Below are positions 28,845 through 36,576 of a DNA stretch of 39,482 nt, piece by piece. The stretch is from Actinomycetes bacterium (lineage in GTDB: Bacteria > Actinomycetota > Aquicultoria > UBA3085 > Oleimmundimicrobiaceae). The notes under the pieces were generated by a model. That model was not told the DNA's origin and searched no databases. It saw only the letters and a program-made list of their open reading frames with translations. The stretch lies in contig JAUWKI010000011.1 of the NCBI GenBank assembly GCA_030614255.1, forward strand, positions 1 through 39,482, given 5' to 3'. A program made the translations under genes and the position numbers. Each line of letters opens with the position of its first letter. The first letter of the stretch is position 1.

Positions 28845-29069
28845 TTGTCCGATTATTCCGTTGTAACTTTTTACTCTACTCACCATGCTTTAAAGGCCGA
28901 AAAGGTTTTAAAGAAAGAAATTAAGATTTCTGTTGTGCCAGTCCCTCGTTCTACCAGCGCAAATTGTGGGATTGCCATAAAATTTCTCACCGAGTACTTA
29001 AAAGAAGTTGAAAAGATTTTAAAGAGCAATCACGTGGGTTTTGAAGGCATCTTTCCTTGGCCGAAATAA
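28845..29069 (+). CDS. DUF3343 protein (putative Se/S carrier-like)
   Basis: VVTFYSTHHALKAEKVLKKEIKISVVPVPRSTSANCGIAIKF; TTG start abuts upstream stop. Confidence 0.88.
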   Translation: MSDYSVVTFYSTHHALKAEKVLKKEIKISVVPVPRSTSANCGIAIKFLTEYLKEVEKILKSNHVGFEGIFPWPK

Positions 29070-29091
29070 TAAATTTAGACCATCTCTAATG

Positions 29092-29988
29092 TTACCTGTT
29101 GAGTACGAAATCAATGAATTCCTTTTGGGCCTTAGTCATTAATCTATTCTTGTTATAAATTAGGTAAATATCTCTTGTTAGACGCATATTTGCAAAGGGA
29201 ATCGTTTTAATTGACCCAAGAGATAAATCTCTCTCCGCTGCAAATTTCGAAATGATTGAAATTCCAAGGTCTGCTTCAACAGCAGCAAGTATTGCTTGAA
29301 TGCTCCCAAGCTCCATAGTGACATTAAGATTTTCTTCTGGAATGTTTTGATTCTTTAGCAGGTCTTCAAATGTTTTTCGGGTGGCGGAACCTTTCTCACG
29401 AAGAATCAACGGGCAAGATATAGTTTCTTTAAGGGTAATAGTTTTTTTCTTAGCAAGTTGGTGTTGGGGGGGAGTAATAAGTATTAGTTCATCCGAAGCA
29501 AACTTTTTGCTTTCAAGGTTATCTTCCGAGATTTTTCTACCTACGAAAGCGATGTCTATCTCATGATTAGCAAGCTTCTCCACGATATCATCCGTGTCTG
29601 CAATGAATAGTTCGGGCTCCACATCGGGGAACTTCTTTTTGAATTGACCCAACATTTTGGGGACTAAATATTCCCCCGGGGTGGTGCTTGCTCCAAGCGC
29701 AAGTTTTCCACCAACTACATTCTTTAATTTATTCAAGGATTCTTTTAGGAGATTATTGTTTCTTACCATATCTTTAGCAAAGCGATAAAAGATTTTTCCG
29801 GTCTCAGTGGGTCTGGCTTTATTCCCTGATCTGTCGAGAAGTATCTGCCCATACTCTTTTTCCATTGCCCGTATCTGAAAGCTAATGGCGGGCTGAGACA
29901 CATTCATTGCTTTTGCAGTTTTGGAAAAGCTTCTTTTTTCAATTACCATGATAAATGTTTCAAAATAATTAAGATTCATGATAAGCAA
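29092..29988 (-). CDS. LysR-family transcriptional regulator
   Basis: MNLNYFETFIMVIEKRSFSKTAKAMNVSQPAISFQIRAMEKEYGQILLDRS; substrate-binding domain; divergent from selD. Confidence 0.93.
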   Translation of the reverse strand: MLIMNLNYFETFIMVIEKRSFSKTAKAMNVSQPAISFQIRAMEKEYGQILLDRSGNKARPTETGKIFYRFAKDMVRNNNLLKESLNKLKNVVGGKLALGASTTPGEYLVPKMLGQFKKKFPDVEPELFIADTDDIVEKLANHEIDIAFVGRKISEDNLESKKFASDELILITPPQHQLAKKKTITLKETISCPLILREKGSATRKTFEDLLKNQNIPEENLNVTMELGSIQAILAAVEADLGISIISKFAAERDLSLGSIKTIPFANMRLTRDIYLIYNKNRLMTKAQKEFIDFVLNR

Positions 29989-30015
29989 ATTTTATCACCA
30001 AAATGAATTAATTTA

Positions 30016-30049
30016 AATGCTTACTTCGACTTTCTTCATAAGTAGCATT
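30016..30049. promoter_or_regulatory. Imperfect inverted repeat AATGCTtACTT ... AAGTAGCATT in the lysR-selD intergenic region
   Basis: Dyad located between the divergent genes; candidate LysR-type operator. Confidence 0.4.
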
Positions 30050-30101
30050 TTAAAAAAAGTGTTATACTTTTAATAAGTAAATTTTTTTAAGGAGCATTAA
30101 A

Positions 30102-31142
30102 GTGACCAAAAAGGTAAAACTTACCAAATATTCTACAAAGAGTGGTTGAGCTGCAAAGTTGAGTCCGTGTGACTTAGCCTCAATACTTAAAGACGTTCCT
30201 TTCAAAAAAGATAAGAATCTTTTGAGAGGAATTGATGATGCTGAGGATGCCGCTGTCTATCGGCTAACCAATGAGCTTGCAATTGTACAGACGGTGGATT
30301 TCTTCACCCCAATAGTGAATGATCCCTATCTCTTTGGTCAGATAGCTGCCGCAAATTCCTTAAGTGATATATACGCGATGGGCGGAGAGCCTTTAATTGT
30401 TTTAAATCTGGTCATGTTTAATCCGGAAATTGGCTTGGATGTGCTCAAAGAGATACTTCTTGGAGGTCGCGATAAGATTGAAGAATCAGGTGCCATTGTA
30501 GCAGGCGGGCACACCGTCGAAGATAAGGAGCCGAAATTCGGTTTTTCAGTTACAGGGGCGGTCCATCCGGACAAATTTATATCGAACGCCAATGCAAAGA
30601 TTGGGGACAAATTGGTTCTTACTAAGCCCATTGGGATGGGCATACTTGCCACCGCATTGAAGGGGGAGCTTGTTGAAGAAGAAGATATTATGGATGCAAT
30701 TAATTCAATTAGGGCATTAAACAAGGACGCATCTTTGGCGATGAAGGAAGTTGGGGTCAATTCCTGTACCGATATAACCGGTTTTGGTTTTTTGGGCCAT
30801 CTTATGGAAATGCTTTTGGCGAGCGGTACCGCTGCCGTTATTTGGGCTGATGCCATCCCTAAATTTGAGAGAGTATTTGAGTTTGCGAAGATGGGCTTGG
30901 TCCCGGCCGGGGCTTGTTCCAACCGTAAATATGTTGGGAATCGTGTTCGGTTTGACTCAAAGATAAATGAAATTGACCAAGATATTTTGTTTGACCCTCA
31001 AACATCCGGAGGGTTGCTGATTTCTGTTCCCACTGACCGTTGTGACGATTTAGTAACTGAGCTGAAGAGGCGAAATGTTTCTACTCGAGCGGTTATTGGC
31101 GAGATTGTAAGTGGGAATGTAGGAACAATTGAGGTTGTTTAA
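30102..31142 (+). CDS. selD: Selenide, water dikinase SelD, selenocysteine-containing (in-frame TGA at 30147-30149 read as Sec)
   Basis: GTG 30102 after AAGGAG; MTKKVKLTKYSTKSG-U-AAKLSPCDLASILKDV...; downstream canonical SelD (DDAEDAAVYRL, TVDFFTPIVNDPYLFGQIAAANSLSDIYAMGG, DPQTSGGLL). 346 aa. Track ORF 30159 is truncated. Confidence 0.93.
30147..30183 (+). promoter_or_regulatory. Bacterial SECIS-like element following UGA
   Basis: Arms TTGAG 30159-30163 / CTCAA 30179-30183, inner TC/GA pairs closing a CGTGT loop, placed about 10-35 nt after UGA. Confidence 0.55.
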
Positions 31143-31206
31143 CGATAAAAGAAGAAGCCATAAATAAATTTTATTTGATTCATTTTTATTATTTATAGTA
31201 TTATTT

Positions 31207-31234
31207 AAGCTGCTTTATGGCAGCTTATTTTTTT
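31207..31234 (+). terminator. Rho-independent terminator (possible attenuator)
   Basis: AAGCTGC-TTTATG-GCAGCTT-ATTTTTTT. Confidence 0.85.
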
Positions 31235-31244
31235 GAGGGTGGTT

Positions 31245-32012
31245 ATGGAACCGAAGATAGCCGTTTGTGCAAAACCGATGAATGTTCTTAGTAAAACAGT
31301 GGATTATGCCATTGAAAATGATTATCCTGCCATCGATTGGTCTTTTGATTCCAAAGGCCTCTTGGCGCTCAAGAGCGATGGTCAAATGTTTTTTAATCTT
31401 ATGAGAGAGAATGAAGACATAGAAGTTCGTTATCATTGCTTTATGGAAAACGTTGAGCTCGCCCATGTTGACCTAAATGTAGCCGAAGATTCATTGGATA
31501 ATTTCAAGTTTTGTGTAGATAAGATTTGCGAGTTTGGCGGTCATTTTATGACCGTCCATATTGGTTTATGGTCAAAGACCTCCGAGGAAGTAAGCTGGAA
31601 TAATGCCGTGAAAAATCTTTATTCTCTGGTAGAGTACGGTAAAAATAAAGAAGTTACAGTTTGTTTGGAAAATTTAAAAAAAGGGTTTACCAGCGACCCC
31701 GGACTTTTCCAAAAAATAATTGAGCTTACAGAAGCAAAGGTTACCTTCGATCTTGGACACGCAAACTCCAGTATTCATGCAAAAAATGGTTTCATTGGTT
31801 TAGATTTTCTTAAGTTGATGGCTCCGCACATAGCCAATGCGCATGTTTATGAGAGAGAAGAACCTCATCATATTGTTCCACAAGACCTCAACCTTATAGG
31901 ACCCATGCTTGAGCATTTGCTTGAGACCGATTGCGACTGGTGGGTTATCGAGTTATCGGATAGGCAAGAAGTTGAACATACGAGGTCGCTATTAAAATCT
32001 CTCTTTTCATAA
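31245..32012 (+). CDS. Sugar phosphate isomerase/epimerase-like TIM-barrel protein
   Basis: VCLENLKKGFTSDPGLFQKIIELTEAKVTFDLGHANSS...IANAHVYEREEPHHIVPQD; xylose isomerase-like AP endonuclease 2 fold signature. Confidence 0.75.
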   Translation: MEPKIAVCAKPMNVLSKTVDYAIENDYPAIDWSFDSKGLLALKSDGQMFFNLMRENEDIEVRYHCFMENVELAHVDLNVAEDSLDNFKFCVDKICEFGGHFMTVHIGLWSKTSEEVSWNNAVKNLYSLVEYGKNKEVTVCLENLKKGFTSDPGLFQKIIELTEAKVTFDLGHANSSIHAKNGFIGLDFLKLMAPHIANAHVYEREEPHHIVPQDLNLIGPMLEHLLETDCDWWVIELSDRQEVEHTRSLLKSLFS

Positions 32013-32164
32013 GTTTTTAATTATTTAAGAGAGATTTTTCTTCAGTCCAAAAATTCTTCGCAAAAATCGTCAGAGAAATAAACGTATCGATACTTGGAAA
32101 TCATTTTTGAAATTAGAAGTTTGGGTTATACTCAAATTATATTTTGGCTGTTGAAGGCGGGAGG

Positions 32165-32986
32165 ATGGGAGAGATCAAATTTCTGAAAAGCGTCAAAAAA
32201 AATATATCCTACCAGCTTAAGAACGAAGTTTCCAAAGCAAAGAGTTTAGCGATTGGAGAAATTGCCGGAAGAGATAGCATAGCTGCGATTATAAAGGCAG
32301 CGGAACAAAACGATTTGGACGCTGTGCTACCCACTATTGTCTATACGGGAACAGAATATGGAGAACGTGGAGTTCTCGAGGACAACGTGAAATATCTGCG
32401 TGGACGATTGGACGACTTGGGTTTTTCCGCTGGTCATGAAAAGTTTGTTTTGAACCGAATTACTCTAGGTGAGCCTGCTTTGTGGCACGCTTTAAACGGT
32501 AGATTCCTTTCGGTTCTTTTTAAGAGATTTGGTTTCTGTTCCTCTTGTTTGGGTTGTCATCTCTACATGCATTTAATTAGGGTCCCTTTGGCCTGGCACA
32601 TTGGGGCGGATAAGATTATTAGCGGCGAGAGAAAATCTCATGCTGGAAGTATAAAGATAAATCAGCTACCTGTGGCTCTTGATGCCTACAAAGAGGTGCT
32701 TAGTTATGCGGGAGTAAAACTTTTGTTTCCCTTAAAAGAGATTGTATCAAATGATGAGATTGAGTCTCTCATAGGTTCGGGCTGGAGGCAGAGGAAAAGA
32801 CAGTTGAATTGTGTGTTAAGTAGTAATTATCGAGCTTTAGATGACGAAGTGGAATATGATGAAGATAATTTGAAAAGATATTTTGATGAATTTGCGGTGC
32901 CCGTCTCCAAAGAGGTCTTAAAGTTGTGGAAAGAAGATAAAGAAGTCGATTATATTAAAGTGGTTAGAAAGATTCTCGAAAGCTAG
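32165..32986 (+). CDS. PP-loop (adenine nucleotide alpha-hydrolase-like) protein with CxxCxxC motif, function unknown
   Basis: AIGEIAGRDSIAAIIKAA resembles SGGxDS PP-loop; CSSCLGCHLYMHL; SGERKSHAGSIKINQ. Confidence 0.6.
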   Translation: MGEIKFLKSVKKNISYQLKNEVSKAKSLAIGEIAGRDSIAAIIKAAEQNDLDAVLPTIVYTGTEYGERGVLEDNVKYLRGRLDDLGFSAGHEKFVLNRITLGEPALWHALNGRFLSVLFKRFGFCSSCLGCHLYMHLIRVPLAWHIGADKIISGERKSHAGSIKINQLPVALDAYKEVLSYAGVKLLFPLKEIVSNDEIESLIGSGWRQRKRQLNCVLSSNYRALDDEVEYDEDNLKRYFDEFAVPVSKEVLKLWKEDKEVDYIKVVRKILES

Positions 32987-33013
32987 AATCAGAACTTTTA
33001 GACGGGAGTTTAA

Positions 33014-34312
33014 ATGAAGGTTCTCTTTGTTACGTTGGATGGTTTAGGTGATAGGCCGGCTCCCGAGCTTGATGGGAAAACCCCTTTGGAAATCGCACAT
33101 ACCCCCAACCTTAATAAGTTAGCATCTCATGGCATAACAGGTTTGTTAAACTCCCTTTCTCCTGGCATTGCTCCTGGAAGCGATACCGCTCATTTTGTTC
33201 TCTTTGGATATTCTCTTGATGAATTTCCCGGGAGGGGAGTCTTTGAAGCGGTTGGGGAGGGGATCGACTTAAACTTTGAGGACGTTGTTCTTAGAGCGAG
33301 TTTTGCCTCCGTTGCGGAAGAAAATGGTTGTTTGAAAATTGCAAGTCGCGGTATAGGTGCCGAGGAGGAAGTTTGTCGAGAGCTTGCAAAAGATATTCTT
33401 GACGATGAAATTGAAGGAGTAAATATCCGCTTTGTTTATAACTCAAAAAGACAGGGCATCATCTTTTTAAGCGGTGGCGTAAGCTCCGATATTACCGATT
33501 CAGATCCCTTTTGCAACGATTTGCCGGTGATAAAAATTCAACCGATGCTGGATGCTAAGGACAAAGAAAAGGCTAAGGCTACGGCCCACGCGTTAAACAC
33601 TTATCTAAGAAAAGTTTACTTTAAATTGAAAGACCACCCAATCAATATCGAAAGGATTAAGCGGGGTTTGCCCCCGTTAAATTTCTTGCTTACCAAGTGG
33701 GCATCCAGAAGAAAAAGGTTGACTTCCTTCTCTGATAAGTTCGGTTTCAAAGCGGCGATGGTTACCTCGAGCGTGCTCTTTAAAGGTATGGCATCTGAAA
33801 TTGGAATGGATTTTATCGAATTGCCCTATCTTGAAGATGTCCATAAAGATATGAAAAGGCGTCTTGAAGCGGCGAAGAAAGTGTTTGAAGACGGTTACGA
33901 TTTCGTCCACGTTCATACCAAAGTTCCCGACGAAGCAGCACATACAAAGAAACCCGTTTTCAAAAAAGAGGTAATTGAAAAACTCGACGAGGCTTTTGGC
34001 TCAATCTTATCTGAATTTGATGATGATATTTTAATCGTTGTGACATCGGATCACAGCACGCCCAGCTCGGGAAGCTTGATTCATTCCGGAGAGCCGGTTC
34101 CAATTGTAATTCTCGGAAAGACAGTTCGGGTAGATGATGTTAAAGAGTTTGGTGAAAGAACTTGTTTGTGTGGTGGTCTTGGGAGAATTGATGGCCACAA
34201 CCTCATGAACATAATTTTAAACTTCACCGATAGAGCAAAGTATTTCGGCTCAAGGTCCGTTCCTTTGGATACATCGCATCGTCCCTCAATGATTAATCCT
34301 TTTAGGATTTAG
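33014..34312 (+). CDS. apgM: 2,3-bisphosphoglycerate-independent phosphoglycerate mutase, archaeal type
   Basis: MKVLFVTLDGLGDRPAPELDGKTPLEIAHTPNLNKLASHGITGLL...GSDTAHFVLFGY; VHTKVPDEAAH; VVTSDHSTPSS. Confidence 0.88.
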   Translation: MKVLFVTLDGLGDRPAPELDGKTPLEIAHTPNLNKLASHGITGLLNSLSPGIAPGSDTAHFVLFGYSLDEFPGRGVFEAVGEGIDLNFEDVVLRASFASVAEENGCLKIASRGIGAEEEVCRELAKDILDDEIEGVNIRFVYNSKRQGIIFLSGGVSSDITDSDPFCNDLPVIKIQPMLDAKDKEKAKATAHALNTYLRKVYFKLKDHPINIERIKRGLPPLNFLLTKWASRRKRLTSFSDKFGFKAAMVTSSVLFKGMASEIGMDFIELPYLEDVHKDMKRRLEAAKKVFEDGYDFVHVHTKVPDEAAHTKKPVFKKEVIEKLDEAFGSILSEFDDDILIVVTSDHSTPSSGSLIHSGEPVPIVILGKTVRVDDVKEFGERTCLCGGLGRIDGHNLMNIILNFTDRAKYFGSRSVPLDTSHRPSMINPFRI

Positions 34313-34425
34313 CCCAATGCTTGAAGAAAATCAAAATTTCCCAACAAATCACTTGTTTTTTTCAAACAAAGCTGATAAACTTTTTTTGTTTATAAGCAAT
34401 AATTATTAATAAGATAAATTATATT

Positions 34426-34560
34426 TATAATCTCCGACTTATTTTCTCCCTCAGGGAGAGATAAGCGATAGGGTATAAAAAGCAATTTTTATGCCTGCCG
34501 ATTTTGCAAAGGAGATCCATGAATTTTATCATGGGTTTCTTTTTGTTTTTAAAAGTTGTT
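34426..34560 (+). ncRNA. Putative structured leader RNA with terminator-like 3' hairpin
   Basis: TATAAT at 34426-34431 then hairpins TCTCCC-TCA-GGGAGA, GGTATAAAAA-GCAA-TTTTTATGCC (GNRA loop), CCATGA-ATTTTA-TCATGG followed by TTTCTTTTTGTTTTT. Confidence 0.45.
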
Positions 34561-34587
34561 TTTATTTTTGGATGTGATTTGTTGAAA

Positions 34588-34776
34588 ATGGATAAAAGCA
34601 ATTTAGATGTTTTATTCAAGGAGTTCGATAAATTTTGCAATCAGCTGGATGAAAAGACCTTGAATGGTTTTGTGGTTTCCATGAGAGATTTTATTGAGAA
34701 TGAGTACGCTTCTTTAACCATTGTAAAGAAGAATGGAAGAATTACGGGTTTTGATCTTAAGATTACATACAGGTAA
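34588..34776 (+). CDS. Small conserved-looking hypothetical protein (62 aa)
   Basis: MDKSNLDVLFKEFDKFCNQLDEKTLNGFVVSMRDFIENEYASLTIVKKNGRITGFDLKITYR; start moved downstream of leader hairpin. Confidence 0.6.
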   Translation: MDKSNLDVLFKEFDKFCNQLDEKTLNGFVVSMRDFIENEYASLTIVKKNGRITGFDLKITYR

Positions 34777-34845
34777 GGATAAGCAAAAGTAGGCTGCATT
34801 AAAAACGAATAATCTAACGAGGAATGGCCAGCACGGAAAAACCGA

Positions 34846-34890
34846 GGGCTATTAAGCGATGTTTATCTCGCTTAATAGCCCCTTATTTTT
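34846..34890 (+). terminator. 14-bp perfect hairpin terminator/attenuator upstream of NapH-like gene
   Basis: GGGCTATTAAGCGA-TGTTTATC-TCGCTTAATAGCCC then CTTATTTTT. Confidence 0.85.
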
Positions 34891-34904
34891 AAGAGGCGAA
34901 TGGC

Positions 34905-35840
34905 ATGAGTAGAAAAACTTTGCAAACGTTTCGAAAACTCGTTCAATCTTTAGTGTTTTTTTCAATAATTCTTATTCCTCTTTTGAGTTCATATCGAATT
35001 AATCTATCAAGCGAGGGCCTAGTCTCCGTTGGGCGGCCGGAATTAAAGGCGGTATTTTGGTGTTTTGATAGAGTTATTGGTGGTCTTACCGATGTAAATC
35101 TAATTGGAAGTTCCGTATGGTCTGTAAACATTCTTGGTTTTAACATAATGGACCCACTTGCCGTCGCCAGTCATATTTTTGCCACACGCCATATTTACCC
35201 ATTGGTCTTATTAAGTAGCATCATTCCTCTTATTTTTACTCTCATTTTTGGAAGAATATTTTGCGGATGGATTTGTCCGTTCAATTTTATTATGGAGATG
35301 AATGCCAAGCTGCGGTCTTTCTTGCAAAAGAAGAATGGCATGGGTCTGGAAGACGTAATTTTTAGCCGTAAACATAAGTATTTTGTCCTCGGCCTAGGTC
35401 TCTTATTGTCTGTCATATTTGGCATCCAATTGCTCCCTGTAATCTATCCGCCCGCAGTTATCGGAAGGGAAATTGCATCTCTTGTTTCTTATCGCGGAGC
35501 TGGGATTGGTGCTTGCTTAATAATTCTTCTGATTGTCTTCGAATTGTTTTTTTCGAGAAGATGGTGGTGCAAATATATTTGCCCCGGTGGAGCTCTTTAT
35601 TCTCTTCTGGGCTCGGGACGTATTCTTCAAATTCAAAATGATGTGGATAAGTGTAATGGCTGTCTAAAGTGCAAAAAGGTTTGTCCGCTGGGGTTGAATC
35701 CCGCCGAAGGCGAAGTTGGTATGGAATGCACAAATTGTGGAGTTTGTTATTCGAACTGTCCGAAGAAAGCTCTGAAATTCAAGTTTGGAAAACCCGGGAT
35801 AAACCTCTCCTTATTAAAAAGAAAAAAAGGGAAACCATAG
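34905..35840 (+). CDS. NapH/polyferredoxin-like 4Fe-4S membrane protein
   Basis: Multiple TM segments, FGRIFCGWICPFNFIMEMN, RRWWCKYICPGGALYSLLG, CNGCLKCKKVCPLGLNP, CTNCGVCYSNCP. Confidence 0.9.
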   Translation: MSRKTLQTFRKLVQSLVFFSIILIPLLSSYRINLSSEGLVSVGRPELKAVFWCFDRVIGGLTDVNLIGSSVWSVNILGFNIMDPLAVASHIFATRHIYPLVLLSSIIPLIFTLIFGRIFCGWICPFNFIMEMNAKLRSFLQKKNGMGLEDVIFSRKHKYFVLGLGLLLSVIFGIQLLPVIYPPAVIGREIASLVSYRGAGIGACLIILLIVFELFFSRRWWCKYICPGGALYSLLGSGRILQIQNDVDKCNGCLKCKKVCPLGLNPAEGEVGMECTNCGVCYSNCPKKALKFKFGKPGINLSLLKRKKGKP

Positions 35841-35850
35841 TTTTGAAAGT

Positions 35851-36504
35851 TTGATGTTTGTGAAAGGAGATAAAACTTTGGAAATAAAGAGGAGAGACTT
35901 TTTAAAAAAGACCGGGAGTTTGGCGTTGGGGGCTGCGGGAATTTCCCTCCTGTTTTTAGGGAAAGATGTTTACGGTGAGGAATTAAAAATCCGATTGCTC
36001 AACAGCTATTACGAGAGTGGTTTATTAAGACCACCCGGAGCGGTAGAAGAAAATCAGTTTTTAAGCAAGTGCATTCGGTGCTTAAGATGTGCGGAAGTCT
36101 GCCCGGTTGGGGCCATAAAATGTGCTGATACCGGAAGTCTTCTAGCCCTCGGCACTCCTTTTATTGTTCCAAAAGAAAGAGGATGCACTCTCTGTATGAA
36201 TTGTACGAGGGTTTGTCCCACTGGGGCCTTAGAGAAAATTGAAGATGACCAGGATGTTGTCCGAAAAAAGGTGAAGCTAGGCGAGATTGTGTTGGATGAG
36301 TCAATTTGTTCGGCTCATACGGGAAAAAGAAAATGCGCGGCTTGTTTTTACGCATGTCCGTTCTCTGGTAAAGCAATAGAAATTATGCCTCCCGACTTAA
36401 AACCAAAGGTAAATGTGAACAGTTGTGTGGGCTGTGGCCTTTGCGAGGAGGTGTGCACTCAAGGAGCAATAAGAATTAAGCCTCATGGTTTAAATAAGGC
36501 TTAA
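35851..36504 (+). CDS. NapG-like TAT-exported 4Fe-4S ferredoxin (true start possibly TTG 35878)
   Basis: IKRRDFLKKTGSLALGAAGISLLFLG twin-arginine signal; CIRCLRCAEVCPVGAI, CTLCMNCTRVCPTGAL, CVGCGLCEEVCTQGAI. Confidence 0.9.
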   Translation: MMFVKGDKTLEIKRRDFLKKTGSLALGAAGISLLFLGKDVYGEELKIRLLNSYYESGLLRPPGAVEENQFLSKCIRCLRCAEVCPVGAIKCADTGSLLALGTPFIVPKERGCTLCMNCTRVCPTGALEKIEDDQDVVRKKVKLGEIVLDESICSAHTGKRKCAACFYACPFSGKAIEIMPPDLKPKVNVNSCVGCGLCEEVCTQGAIRIKPHGLNKA

Positions 36505-36576
36505 GAAAGGAAACATTAATTCAAGAGAGGTGAGAAGAGTATGAAGGATAAAAAGATGTTAAAGGAAGAGGAATTT

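Noticed and set aside
30159-31142. Track ORF starting at TTG 30159 as the complete selD
   Set aside because: It lacks the catalytic N-terminal motif; the frame clearly continues upstream through TGA to GTG 30102.
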